Of a stretch of DNA of 64,000 nucleotides, positions 21,186 through 34,159 are shown piece after piece (position 1 is the stretch's first letter; the number at the start of each line of letters is the position of its first letter). The notes under the pieces are model-generated. The model did no database searches. It saw only the letters and a program-made list of their open reading frames with translations, and was not told where the DNA came from. The translations under genes and the position numbers were made by a program. Source of the DNA: Atherix ibis (Eukaryota > Arthropoda > Insecta > Diptera > Athericidae); NCBI GenBank assembly GCA_958298945.1, contig OY282606.1, forward strand, positions 87,117,696 through 87,181,695, written 5' to 3'.

Positions 21186-22470
21186 CTTTTAGTTTTTTTT
21201 TTTTGGTTTTCAAGGAAGCCTCTAGCACATGTCTAAGAACTTTCCTTATAATAAAATATAAAATACACGTAGTCTCACACATGCTTAAGAATATTGTATC
21301 AAAACTTGAACTTCTTAAGATATTTTTATCAATTATCTTTAAAAGTCAAAACAATTACTAAAAAAAAGGATACTTTTTCATGAATATACTAAAATTTGAC
21401 ACCAATTTGTTTAAGTTACTATAGAGCGCTTAAAAAACGAACAGTTTTTTAAAATCTTCATCAAAAGCACGAATGTATGGAAGCTGGCATGCGTAGAACA
21501 CTTAATCCACCTTAAAGATATGAAATATTGGTGCAAGCAGTGGAAGGGATATTGCATGAACAAGGATTTGTTTCAACGACCTTTTATAAAAAACTGAACG
21601 TAAATCCATCTTACATCAAGCTTGCGCTACTGCTACCATCTATTAAGGATTATATGCACTAAACAAATTACTTTCAAAAATAATAAAATACGAAATATTA
21701 CCCAAAATGCCCTGTCAATTTATTTTCCATCCGCTTTTAGTAGAATTGTTTTAGAATAAACACTAAAATATTATTCAAATTATTTTGCGCTCAAATTTCT
21801 TGTAGCGATCAATCTTCATTTATATTAGGAATAACAGGGTAGGAAAATCTGTTGGGCTACTAGAAAATGTTTATATGTTACGTGAAAATAGTACCTGGTG
21901 TGGTACCAGTCAAGATGGATGTCCTTCTCAATTTTTTATTTTTTTTATGTTACAAAAAAAAAATTACTAACTATTGGCATTATGTGAATAAGAGCGCTGC
22001 TGAAATAAGGGACACTCGAATTAATTGGCCAAGAAGTGCAATGGGTTATTTGGAGCATGACCGGGAGGAGACTGAGCATCTACGATTTTTGTAGTTCTCC
22101 TACTTCAGTCAGAATTCAGCTGCATTCTTTTTATTCCTTCTTTGTTTGTTGTTTTTTTTTATTGAAAAATTTGTTTTTATATTTTTTATTTACGCAATTC
22201 CTGTTTTTTTCCATGCGGTCTTGAATTTTTTTTATTAAATTTAATTAATATTTCTTTCTGTTCACTTTCTGTCTCTCTTTTTCCCTTTCCTTAGAGAAGT
22301 TGACACTCTCAGTGTGTTTACAGCATGATTTTTTTATTGTGTTCGATATGAGGACACCACATTGCCAACATTCGAACCCATTCCACAATCTACGCAGTGC
22401 AGGCTACAAGCATGCCACGGCAATGTAATCCAATATCCAGGAAATATTTTCATATTCCCAAAATAATATA
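21186..22470. other. AT-rich intergenic DNA
   Basis: No gene or element ends recognised. Short open frames at 21867-22224 have no family resemblance. Confidence 0.5.
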
Positions 22471-23640
22471 TTGGGATTACAAATGGGAATTCGCCGTTTT
22501 CCAATAGATGGCGTCAGCAGTAAATGCTAGTCCAAAATATCGAATCAGAAATATCAAATTATAAGCTTAGGCATTTGTCAATAACTCCTTATTATTATAT
22601 TTGTGACTTTTTATCGGCGTTATATATTTTTTTTGTGCGTGAAAATGTCTTAATTTGAGCTAAATAAGCATCATTTGCGGAAAGTTTTGCTTTTTGCCTT
22701 CAATTCTGAAAAAAACCTACGGCTGATGCGTATCGAATGATTGTAGGAATTTATTGTGAGGCTTGTATTAGTACGAGAACGTGTTGCGAATGGTTCCAAT
22801 GCTACAAAAGTGTTGGTTTCGACGTGGAAGACGACGAGCGTCCTGGACCAGTAAAAAAATTCGAAGACGCAGAGGTGGAGGCATTACTATTGTAGATGAA
22901 GACACATATCAAACGCAACAAGAACTTGAAGATTCATTTAGCGTGACTCAACAAGCCATTTTCCATCCTTTAAAAGATTTGGGAATGATCCAAATAAAAA
23001 GGAAATTGGGTACCATACGAGTTGAAGCCGAGAAACATCGAACGGCCTTTTTTCACGTGCAAACATCTGTTCCAATGGGAAATAAGGAAGAGTTTTCTGC
23101 ATCCTGTTCTGACTTGCAATGAAAAATTGATCCATTACAATAATCCAAAGCGAATAAAATCATGGGGGCGCCGTAGCCATGCATTAACATCGACGGCCAA
23201 GGCTCGAAGCTTATCCTATGTATTTGGTGAGACCAGCACCCGGCGTGCTATATTATGAGCCGTTACAACTGAGTGAAACCATTGCAGAAGCTCGCTACCG
23301 AAAACAACTGATGCATTTGAGCCGAGCATTGCAGGAAAAACGGCCACAATACGAGCCAAGACACGACAAAGTGATTTTGCAGCATGATAACGCTCGGCCA
23401 CATGTTTCTAAGGTGGTTAAAATCTACATGGAAACACTGAAATGGGACATTCTGCCTGGCTGAGCAGACGCATATCCTAGCTGAGCAGCACTTCCAATCT
23501 TACGAAGAGACGAAAAATTAGGTCGATTCGTGGATAGCCTCAAAAGACAAGCAGTTTTTTTGACATGGAGTTCATAAAAGCTTAACACAAAATTCGATGG
23601 CACATCATTGCTCCGAATTTTGCTGTTTCATTTTTCGTAA
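22471..23640 (+). mobile_element. mariner (irritans-type) relic
   Basis: The start (ATTGGGATTAC...CCAATAGATGGCG) resembles the 5' end of irritans mariners after TA. The plus-strand transposase is split over frames: DERPGPVKKFEDAEVEALL near 22830, a helix-turn-helix near 22920-22990, IHYNNPKRIKSWG near 23130, then GVLYYEPLQLSETIAEARY and LQHDNARPHVSK (second Asp) to 23455, where a stop follows DILPG. The third catalytic block is lost in a rearrangement (CTGAGCAG motif repeated near 23460-23490). A tail resembling the C-terminal FF..GI motif is near 23560. No right inverted repeat found. Confidence 0.82.
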
Positions 23641-23648
23641 CGCACATC

Positions 23649-23694
23649 AAAAACACAACTTCACTTATTACGGTCTAAGTGAAGTTGTGTTTTT
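23649..23694. repeat. perfect 19 bp hairpin with an 8-base loop
   Basis: Bases 23649-23667 pair perfectly with 23676-23694. The hairpin lies where the 3' end of the mariner relic would be. Confidence 0.93.
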
Positions 23695-23699
23695 TCCTG

Positions 23700-25663
23700 G
23701 ACAAGGTTGAAACTTGTCCTGTACGCCTAGAAGAGATTAACGTACAAGCCATGTGAAGGAAGGTCTGCACTGTTGCCAGATCGCTCTCAGTAATTTTTGC
23801 CACACCTCAGTGATCAGGAGATCGGGAAATATACATCTCACATATACATGTATTTTTATAACAGAAAAAAGTATTATGATTTTCGGAAAGTGACAGGTGC
23901 GCTAGCCTGCTATGCCTCATCTATGTCTTTGAAGTTCACGTTATGTAGTTTATAAAAAGCACTATGGTGGCGTTGTTTTAAAATAACTTTTTTTGCATGC
24001 ATGTATGGCTGTGAAAACCTCCTTTCTGTTATTTTATACTCTAAGAAACCACATTATAAGAGCCAAAAATTAAATTATATAGAAATAAATAACCTAAATT
24101 AATTCAGGTGGTCAGTTTTCTTAGATGAGTCAGAGTTTGATAGTGTGGAGCAAATGCCGCACTATTTTAACAGATATTTCTCCTCTGATATCTCAATACT
24201 CTAAACAAAAACTGAACATTTTTTTAGAGTCTGGTTTTGTAGAGTATTAAGATATCTCAATACTCTAAGATTTAACTGAAAATTTTTTTAGAGTCTGGTT
24301 TGTAGCGACATAATAACAAACAGGCCTGATTATCGAAATATTAAATTCGATCATCCTCTAAAAAATACATGGCCCCAGGGTAAACTTGCTCTTAAAGAAG
24401 AGCAATTTTAAATGTTATTTGGCTATTCTAATTTTTTTAAATATAGGAAAATCCTTAAGGTATTCAAATGCAATATCAACCAAATAGATACAAAAAAAAA
24501 TTCTCTAAATACATCGAAAAATGAAAATAGGCTAAACTATTTACGAAAAGTTAAAATTTAATCAAAATTTATAGAAGAAAACCACATTAAAAGTGGATTC
24601 GATGTTGTACCTGAGAATCATTTTAAAGCAATGATCCTTTAAAAATAGTCAACTTGATATACAATTTATGGAGCTCTATTTTCATTGAAGACTTTTGAAA
24701 AAATTCTTTTTATTCCAAATTTCGAATTTACTCTGCTTGGATGTGTGTACTTAACGACAAGTCTTACCAAAACGACATGGAAATGCCTTAGACTATTTTA
24801 GTTAACATAGAAATGGCGAATAAAGTAAAGTGTTCGGAATCATACTCGTAGTTTAACTAAAGTTCTTATTGATGTGCATACCTGGATGTTGGTATTTCCT
24901 CGGTCTTTACAGAAAATATTCATACAAGTCAAAAGAGTTTTACCAGAAATACAAATGCACACAGACGGCATCTTCTATAGCACCAAAACCATAGAAATCA
25001 TTCTGATTTTGGTTTTAGATTTTGTGCTCGTAAAATATTGTAGTAAATGCTAAAATGGAAAACTTTTACCATTTGAATTTCCGATTGAAGAATCTCTCCG
25101 ATTGCATGCATATGCAATTTTATGTTTCCCGACTGTACATATGCATATACAAACAACGATTATTGCCATTTCTAAATCGATCGGAACTGTCTGCATAATC
25201 TGAATTCAAATTCCGAATACAAAAAGCAACCAAACTTGCACATTTTGAATTTTGTACTTTCTGCATTGCTTGTAGTTTTCTGAAAGTATTCAGTCAACTT
25301 TTGAAATAAATTCACCTCATTGCATCTTTCTATAAAATGCTTCCTTCAAAGTTAAATCGTTGCAAACTTTCTCATCAATAATTTCATAAATACATCCAAC
25401 CAACTCTATTTTTATACGGCACATACGAGTACATACGTTCAAACTAAAATTGTGTAGACAAAAATCGTGTAAAAGGAGACATGTTGCACTTCATTAAATT
25501 GAGGATATGGTCTAGAACTTTAAAAAAAAAACAGAACTAATTCAACAAATATTTTTATTCAAAAAAAATATATATATAAAAATAGTAGCGCAGAAAAATT
25601 TAAAAAAAAAAATTGAATTAAAAATAAAAGGCTTTTTTGGTAACTAATCATAGCTATTTATGG
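23700..25663. other. intergenic DNA with a 64 bp tandem duplication
   Basis: No gene recognised. GATATCTCAATACTCTAA...GAGTCTGGTT occurs at 24187-24236 and again at 24251-24300. The stretch 24950-25450 is unassigned. Confidence 0.5.
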
Positions 25664-26791
25664 TATGAGGGGTGTATGATTAATACCTGGCCTCAGCAAG
25701 AGACTGTGCTGCTAACTTTTCACACTTATTTAGAATGAATAACTTTTATAATTTTACAGCATTGAAAATAATTCGAATATCATCGAGTATTGTAATGGTA
25801 AAATATTCATTTTTTTTAAAAGAAAACAAATGATAAGATAAAAGTGGAACTCAGAGAAGTTTATAGGAACTATAAAATAATGGGGAATTGAATTAAAACG
25901 CGGCCGTACAAGCATTTTTTATTAAGAACGTCCAGGTCGCCGGAATGAGGGCATACAACAGAAATTATTGAAAAAATTTACGATATTGTTTTAAAAGGCC
26001 CTCCTCAAGTTAACTGACGTGGTTAATATCTCAAAATAACGTATAATCAACAGTTTATATAAAATTTTCAGGTATGAGAAAGCGATGGTGCCGTGTTTGC
26101 TAACACCTGACTAAAAATGTGTTTTAGGCTTAATGCAAATTGAATTTTTACCTCGATTCATATCTGTTGATCAAATATGGATTCATTATTACACACCAAA
26201 TACCAAAGTTCAATCAAATAATCGACTTCTACTAACGAATATGCACCAAAAAAAACCAAAAAGGGTTCTATCAGCAGAGTAAGGTTATGGGTATTATTTT
26301 TTTGGGACGAACATGGTATAATCTTCATCGACTAAATTGGAAAAGAAAAACAATAACACGACAGTATAATACAGCATTATTAGAGTAGTTGAATAATCAA
26401 ATCAAGACAAAAGAACCAAATTTGCCAAAAAAATTCTTTTTCTTCAAGACAATGCCTTCGTGCTGACTTGTGCCATCGGAATTGATTCCGCTTCCATCAT
26501 ATTCAGCAGATTTAGCCACCAGCGATTGTGTCTTATTTCCGAAAATGAAATAATGGCACGGTGAAAAAAGATTTGCCTGAAACGATGATGTGATTGCCAA
26601 AATAAACGTCTTTCTTTTTGAAGGGTTAGAGAGACAAAAATACGATGGTTGTATGATTAATACTTGGACTTGATAAGAAAAAAACGTTGGACTTAATGCA
26701 TCGAGCTAAAATGTTGAAAAATAAAATGAATTTTACTCATAAAAATGTACTTTTCTTATCAAGTTCAAGTATTAATCATACAACCATCGTA
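25664..26791 (+). mobile_element. decayed mariner relic
   Basis: The left end is TATGAGGGGTGTATGATTAA and the right end is the complement of TACGATGGTTGTATGATTAA, the same termini as 16781-17461. The plus-strand transposase relic shows a WIHYYTP-like string near 26170-26195, FLQDNA near 26442-26460, and LPSYSADLATSD-like remains near 26490-26525, separated by stops and frameshifts. Confidence 0.7.
26641..26791. mobile_element. 151 bp miniature element with 41 bp inverted repeats
   Basis: 26641-26682 (TACGATGGTTGTATGATTAA...) is inverted with respect to 26750-26791 with one or two mismatches. It therefore forms a complete miniature copy of the mariner termini at the right edge of the larger relic. 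No coding content. Confidence 0.75.
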
Positions 26792-26884
26792 TTTTTGTCT
26801 GTTTACTTTATGAGAACATAAAAATAATTTTAAAAATGGTTCAAAAAAAATTAAGGCTCTTTTTCTATTCTCTCTGAATATAAA

Positions 26885-27345
26885 GCGGGTATCCCAATAA
26901 CAGATATTGTTTATAAATATTATAACCAAATAGTGAAGAAGAAAAATAAGAGTATGGAAACAGTTAAAGGTCGTTAAAGAGAGTTGGTCAAAATTCTTAA
27001 AGAAAATCACAATTTGAAAGATCAATTAAAATTAACCATCGAATAACGACCAAAAATATTATGAATGAGATCAATTTAACAAGAGACATCTATATTAGCC
27101 AAATATTAGTGGCCCGAAAGTTTAAAGAAAAAAATATAATCAACATGCAGATTATCGGCGAAAATTAAAAATGCCCTCAGATTTTTTGGAGGAATATTTT
27201 ATGGACTAATGCGTCATTATTTTCTTTTGATGGATCTTGGGGAAGAAAGATTTTTTATTATTCACCATAGAAAACGTATAGTACCTGTTCGAAGCCATAA
27301 AGGTGAAAAAATAGTGAAATTGGGGTTGCGTATCTGCTATGTTTG
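26885..27345 (+). pseudogene. Tc1-like transposase relic
   Basis: The plus strand reads GIPITDIVYKYYNQ (N-terminal helix-turn-helix), then KKNIINMQIIGEN, FWRNILWTNASLFSFDGSWG (counterpart of W..VLWSDESKF.LFG) and RSHKGEKIVKLGLRIC (counterpart of the VKHGGGS.MVWG block). The catalytic SDE is now TNA. Stops and small frameshifts occur throughout. The C-terminal catalytic half and inverted repeats were not found. Confidence 0.62.
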
Positions 27346-27524
27346 AAATTTAATACAAAATAATAGAAGATGTTTCTGAGTGTTAGAGTTAGGAGGATGA
27401 AGTTAAAAATATTGTAAATTGTGAACGGTAGGTCCCAGACGGATAAAGTCGCACTCAGAGAACAGCTGAACACTACCGTGGTATGCTGGCTTAGAGACAA
27501 GGTGTATGGGGTTTGAAACCGATG

Positions 27525-27740
27525 TCTTGTGGTGTTGTGTGGCTCATAGTGCCGTTTTGTTGAAACCAAAGCTCATTCAGTTTCGACTACAAAAGGTTCG
27601 TTAACATGTCGTCTCGATATCGTTCAGAATTCACTGTTACGATCAGTTTCGAAGAAGAACGGCCCAATCATTTTTTTAGGATGCAACGGGTTTTTTCAAA
27701 TCACATTATGGTTTATCGCGCCTCAGATTTGACAATTTTG
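27525..27740 (-). pseudogene. DD41D-type transposase relic
   Basis: TGTTGTGTGGCTCATAGTGC at about 27533 corresponds to the DGATCHTT codons, and GAATTCACTGTTACGATCAG near 27628 to the TVNAERY codons, of the element at 52954, on the minus strand. Confidence 0.6.
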
Positions 27741-29094
27741 TTTCCATAGTAAGTTTGGATGATTTAAATGCGTTGTTCTGTTGTTAAACAGAACACTCTA
27801 TGACTTAAACTGTACTGCTTCAAATTTGACAACTTTTAAAAAAAATATGCTGGAATGTGTGTTTTGACAAATATTTTGCAATTTTTAACAAAATACCAAC
27901 AGATGGCCCAATACGTGTATGTATAATCATCCATTCCAAATCCACCACATTGATTTGATGATATTTTCTTCCTTTTTACTTTAATAATTTGTTTGGATTA
28001 TAATAATTTAGCAGTTTTAGCAAATTTGCTTATTTATACAGCATACAAGTATACTGATTAAAAATTATTCTTATTGAAGTAGAAAAATTTTGAACGAGAG
28101 TTAGGTCGAGAGACAGGTAATACGTATGCATATGCCAGTTTTTGATTTTGTGAACACACATCGGCTAAATCAGAACAGATCTTTCGACAATTTTTGCCAG
28201 GCAGCTCTGTCTATTGTGAGACTTGTTCGGTCTTCACCCAATTTCCGTCAAAAATTTGCGTATGGTTCGTGTACATTCTCTACATACGCTCTACCTGCGC
28301 TTGTTCTAAGAGGTGCCTAATGCCTATCCCCCCATAACCACTTCCGTGTGGTCATATAGATAGGCATTTTATGACTTTTTTTCTTTCAATACACCCACCC
28401 TGGATTAAAACAGGAAAATCGATGGTTCTTATTTGAAAGGGTGCGAAACTTTCCAACATCTGCACCTCAGACTGCGCGTCCAGCTGGCTGCATCATATTT
28501 AAAACCCACAGCCACCTCGAAGCCTACGCCAATAGTCAGGGCCCATTCTTGGTGGTCCCAGAGTTCGCTTTTAAAACACATTCCTCTGAATTTGAAGCGA
28601 TCTTCCTTTCGAGTTCCCTTGGGAACGTCTACCAGAATTTCAGGGTCCGCACCCCAAAAGCACTATTAGGCCTTTTGTACCATGCATCATGCACCCATTT
28701 TTTGCATACTACTATTTACCTCAAATTTATTTATATTACTCTGATTATTCTTCCTCTTGTATTACTTTTTAGCCATTTGCCATTGTTGGAATCCCGACGC
28801 GTGGGTGGATGATTTGTGTACAGAGCCAAATAATTAAACAATCCATTTGTTCTCAGTCATATTCTTACTCGGCCCCGTCAAGTACATTAAATGACCATTT
28901 GATCTTGCCTAAAAGAAATAATAGTTATTTCAAGTTTCCAATTTAGCCGCTTTTTAAAACAGGCAGGAAATATCGTACAAATAATTTTTTTAAGTGTTTA
29001 GTTGCGTAATTTCTAAAAAGTACAGAAAAATTGCAACAGTGTATGAAATTATTATTTGTATCGATAAATTAATGCTTGCCATTTACTTTTTAAA
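27741..29094. other. unassigned block, part of it GC-richer
   Basis: 28380-28690 is clearly less AT-rich than its neighbours and holds overlapping open frames of 78 and 123 codons at 28433-28812. Their proteins show no motif I recognise. It may be a repeat fragment or retroelement leader. Confidence 0.4.
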
Positions 29095-30350
29095 AATTAT
29101 TTCATGTAAATGTTTGGTCACGACTACATTTTGAGTGATCCATGCGAGAGATCCATTTTTGAACCAATTTTATGAACATATCGGCTGGTATCTCGCTAAT
29201 AACACGTGTAATGTTGTCTCTTCCAAGGCTGCAAGTGACGCTGGTTTATCGGCATAGACGAGTGACTTCTCGTAGCCTCATAAAAAATATTCTATAGTCG
29301 TCAAATCGTACGATCTAGGCAACCAACTCACCGCTCCGAAACGTGAGATAAATTGCTCAACGAACTCATCTCTCAATATGTCCTTTTTTATGTTCTGTGT
29401 GGCATATAACGCCATTTTGTTGAAACCTCATGTCAACCAGATGCACAAAAAATTCGAAATCATCGAGCGATAGTGGGCGCCATTGATGGTAACCTTACGG
29501 CCAGCGTCATCTTTAAAGAAATACGGATCGATGATTCCACCGGCCCATAAACCAAACAGTGCATTTTTCTGGGTACAATGGCAGTTCTTGTTTTTCCTGT
29601 GGTTGTTCATCAGACCAAATACGAGTATGACAATTTTGCTTATTAACTAACCCTTTTAACCATAAATGAGCTTCGTTGCTGGACGCAATTTTTTGGTAAA
29701 AAAACGGATTTTCCTCAAGTTGTTCTTAGGCTCACTCACCGCAAATTCGACGCTTTGGCAGGTTGTTCCACATAGTCGCGTAACACAATCCCAATTACTG
29801 TGAACAGCGACGGTTGAAGAAATCGCGGTCTTCACCAACACTGCTGCAGCAGCAATATTTTCCTCTGTACGCTCTCTACACACAAAAGTTGGTGGTTTGA
29901 TATCAAATACCGTAAAATTACTGCGAAATGTTGTCATTATTGCTTGAATTGCTTGCTCAGTACGTGCAGGTCCGATTATGACGATCATAAAATGACCGAA
30001 GTGCACAAAAAACACATTTTTCACAGAGCACGAATTTTTATAGCAAAATTCAATAATTAGTAAGCATTGTTCGGATGCAAGTCTTTCCATGATAAAATGG
30101 TAATGCTAACTGAGCAGTTTTGACGTTGACGCATATCACGTGTCATGCAAAATCTGTCAAAAATAAAAACATGAAAAATCAACCGTTATTATTATTTAGC
30201 ATTTATTTGAAATTCTTAATAAAGAGTAAATAAATTACAGTAAATTTCCTCCTTTATTATTAATTTTTCTTTCCCTCCTATTGCTGATCTTACCTTAAAT
30301 TTTAGTGATTTGTATGTGTATGTGTGTTTTTTACACTAGTTTTAATTAAA
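29095..30350 (-). repeat. segmental direct repeat copy 2, with DD41D transposase relic
   Basis: Partner of 19949-21185. The minus-strand transposase is better kept here: an N-terminal LIIEFCYKNS motif near 30060, CRERTEENIAAA near 29870, and NALFGLWAGGIIDPYFFKDD near 29540. It contains stops and frameshifts, so it is a relic. The repeat runs about 240 bp beyond the transposase into non-coding DNA. Confidence 0.8.
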
Positions 30351-33116
30351 TTTACTTTCAAAACTCTCTGGTTAATAATATTCTCAAAAGATTTAAAAAT
30401 TATTTTTTTGTAATTTTTTCTTTGGAAGTTTTTGTTTTACATAATTTATTTAATTTATAAAAAACTATTCCATTTTAGAAAAAGTAAAAAAGGATAATTG
30501 TTAAAATCAATTTCAAGTTTTTGTTGGCATATTTATTATTTTTAATTCTTAAAAATGACTTTTTTTGATAATTTCGTATGCACAATTATTATTAATAAAA
30601 TTATAATTTTTTTCCGAAAAAACTCCTTTTTTCCGAAAAAGCAAAATTCTTATTTTAGAAACCAAATTAAAAATATCCTAAAATTCTTCCAATTAGAAGA
30701 AATAAACTAAATATAAAATATTTAAACACCGAAAAATATAACGTTTATTATCAAGTTTTGCTTTTATTTATCTTTAAACCCAATCAAAACTAAATACACT
30801 CCAAATTGTATAAATAATTATAAAGTCCGATCCTTTCGAATCATTTAGATTGATTTAATGTGGATTTGTAGACGACCACTTAATTTTAATTGTCGCAAAG
30901 AAATAAATGAGAAAAATTTTCAAAGAATTGAGAACGTCGAGTGCACTGTTACTGAATTAGTGCGAAACTTTCATTTCGTTTGGACCATTTCACTTGATTA
31001 AATTCCTATTGTGCCAAGGACTGGAAGGACTAAATTCTAATATTTCGTTGAAGAAAACAAGCAACCAACTAATTAAAAGGGAAAATACTATTAAAAAAAA
31101 AAGAATTGAGATTGTCGCGAACGGGTGAAAGCTCAGCTAACTGACAATAAAGGCGAGAAAAAAATACATTCGTCTAGAATCAATTTCACGATTTATCTTC
31201 TTTATTTCTAAAAAGAATTTTCTATTTTTACAATTTCAGTCGATCGAATGTTAGTGTATTCCTGGACAATTTTCGTCAAGCTTTAGATGGCACCCAACAG
31301 TTCGTTTCTTCTTTCTTCTGCCCGCCAAAAACAACTAAAAAAAAACTGTTTTATTTTCTTGCAAAATTGACGACAATAACCTTGAGAAATCTTCCAATTC
31401 GCCAGTGTTTGCGAACAAGATAAGACAACTTGTCGAATAATTGGCAATGCAATCCCGCCCACACTATCAATACTGACACCGAGACCAATAGTTTACCTCA
31501 CACCAAAAACGAACAGGATTGAATGAACAGGAATCTTGCCTGACACTGCAGCAATGTCGATTTTGATACACGAACAGTTCACGACCAGAAGTACTGAGCT
31601 GATCCACTGCAGAATACAAATCAATAAAGCAGAACCCAAACGAGAATAAATCTTAAATTGAGACATAAATCTTGACGTTTTCTTTGTCGACCTGTTCGAA
31701 TGTTATTGGCTTCAAATAGGAGGTGTCGTTTTCGACGGATCACCAGAGCTTCTCTGTCACCGAAACGGTACATAAATTCTTCAACACTAAACTCTACAGA
31801 AATTTAACTACAACCTTTTTTCCTTGAATCTCAAACAATAATCAATCACACAGTGACTATTTTTGCCTTTTCCATTTTCCATTTTCCACTATGAAAAGGG
31901 TTCGTTCCGTTTCTACTCCCTTAACGACATTATAAGTTATCAGGATTATGAGCCAATTTCCCTTTAAAAACGTCTTCATTGTTGTCGAATCGTAAAAATC
32001 AGTCGTAAAGACGTTTGATATCATCGAATTGAATCCGTCAATCGTACTTTATGTGCCAAACGAATTGTCGAAACATTTATCAATGGAAAATGCAAACTAA
32101 TTTGAAATGAAAAATTTCTCTACTTCTCATGATTAACTATTCGTTTTGGATATTTTCATATTTTTTACTGCGATTTAAGGGAAGGGAACATAATTTGGGA
32201 ATTTATTAAGCAACTCTAATTTAGATAGACTTACTACAATAATTATTTCGTTTTTCAATAATTCCAGTCAGTTGAAAACTTATCCAAGTACAGTGTTTAA
32301 CATTTGAAGAAAAATTATAATAAATTGATTTTATTACCTAACAAATAAATCGAGTTTTAACAAAAATCACATGCTGATGATTAAGTCTAAATTCCGAAAT
32401 TTCTTTCTCAGTAACTTCTAAATTATTATATAGGCTGTTTACATCGACGGACCATGAATTCAGGAAAATTATTACCGAAGGATTTATGTATTTAAATTCT
32501 CATAATATTTCAAAAAGGGAAAAAAAAACAATCTCCTATGTTATTTTAGCTCATACTCGTAAATAACAGTCAGAGTATAAAAAAATTTCTAAATTTCAAA
32601 TTTATTATAAAATTTTACTACCATCAAAAGGCATAATCGAAATTTTTATGTGCAATAATGTGACACCTTCCAGAATTCACATACAATTGTTCATTGATGA
32701 AGTCGGAAATTAAATTCTAGATTTAACGATACTGTTATGATGTCGTACGAATAACAGAGTATTTATCACGAATTTATGATAAAACGGATAAGCGACGTTA
32801 ATGCAAATATGTAATAACTAGTTTATGGTTTATACGATTTAAATGGTAATAAGTTAGCTAAAGTTGAATTCAGAGTAGGATATTAAAAAGGTCTGAATGT
32901 CTACGAGGTAATAAGGGAGACTCAAAAATTAATTTTCATTTTAAATTACGGCACATCTTAAATCAGTTTTCTTTATGCAAGAAATGCTAAAGAAAGTTGA
33001 TTCACATAAATTGTAAATGTCTAAAAATTTATATTTTTGGACATTTATTAATAAGTCATCATATTTTCTCATGTGAAATATATCAATCATTAATGTACTC
33101 GAAAATAACCCATAAT
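30351..33116. other. long intergenic stretch, nothing recognised
   Basis: No open frame above 62 codons carries a recognisable motif. 30830-32100 is somewhat less AT-rich and could hold untranslated exon or a degraded repeat, but no protein similarity, LTR pair or inverted repeat was visible. Confidence 0.45.
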
Positions 33117-33117
33117 A

Positions 33118-34025
33118 TTGGGTTGTCAAGAAAGTAATTTCGTTTCATTACGAAATTACTTTCCGAACAAGCTAATAGTTTATTTATTAGCATTTTTTCT
33201 TTAAGTGAATCATTAAATTTGTCCAACTGATGACAGTACACTTCAGAATTGATCGATGTGTTGCTCGATAAAAGCTCAAAATAAACGACTCCTTTGAAAT
33301 CCCATCAAACAGATAGCATAACCTTTTTTTGATGAATATTGACTTTCGAAGTGCTTTGAGCCGGTTCATTTTTTCTACTCCATGATTTTTTGCGCTTAAC
33401 ATGGCACAACCCATTTCTCGTTCTGTGCTGATACGCTTCAAAAATGGATAATTTTCTTGACGTTTAAGAAGCAAGTCACAAACGTCAATGCGACGGCACA
33501 CATTTTTTTCCGTAAGAAGATGAGGAACCCATATGTCGAGATTAAACCTAACCGTTTCAAATGATCATGAACGGTCGAATTCGATAAATTTAATCTCTCA
33601 GCGATCACATGAGTTGTTATTCGCCGGTTTGCATCTATTAATACTTTTATTGTGTCTTCATCAGTTTCAACTGGCCTTCCAGAACGTGGTGCATCTTCGA
33701 GATCAAAATTTTGCAAACCAGTTTTGGCACTGGCGCTCACTAAACACATTGGATAATTTTTTTTTCTGGTTTGAACAGCATTTTTATCTTTTCTATAGTA
33801 AAAAAGTAAAATATGCCGAAAATGCTGTTTTTCACGTTCCATATTTAAAAGGATATCAACCAAAAACTACTGTGCAGAATCAATAGAATTTTTTCAAAAG
33901 TAAGCCTTGCTATGTCAGCTGTCAAAATACATATAATTATGCGGCTTAAGTGTGAAGTTGGTTTTGAAAAAATACAATTAAGTCCTCTGTTGGGAAACAA
34001 CGAGATTACTTTCTTGACAACCCAA
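33118..34025 (-). mobile_element. non-autonomous mariner (irritans-like), internally deleted
   Basis: 908 bp between TA dinucleotides (33116-33117 and 34026-34027). The ends TTGGGTTGTCAAGAAAGTAA are near-perfect inverted repeats. The minus strand keeps an N-terminal half (SASAKTGLQNFDLED, SGRPVETDEDTIKVLIDAN, RRITTHVIAERLNLSNSTVH, 33863-33480) and a scrap of the middle, but the region of the second and third catalytic Asp is deleted. At the left end the inverted repeat is followed at once by an inverted copy of itself (33150-33176). Close relative of 4134-5390. Confidence 0.88.
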
Positions 34026-34159
34026 TATATTGTAATAAGAAAATTTCGCATTTTATTTCGTACCTAATTTCAAATTTATTTATGATAAAATTATGCTCTT
34101 GCTTTAACATAAAAAAAAAACAATATAATAATAATAACATTGAATTTGTTTTTTTTTTT

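Noticed and set aside
28433..28812. Overlapping frames of 78 and 123 codons in a GC-richer block
   Set aside because: No recognisable motif in either frame; listed only as an unassigned block.
31250..31320. TGGCACCCAACAG string resembling a retrovirus-type primer-binding site
   Set aside because: No paired LTR, gag or pol remains nearby; the match alone is too short.
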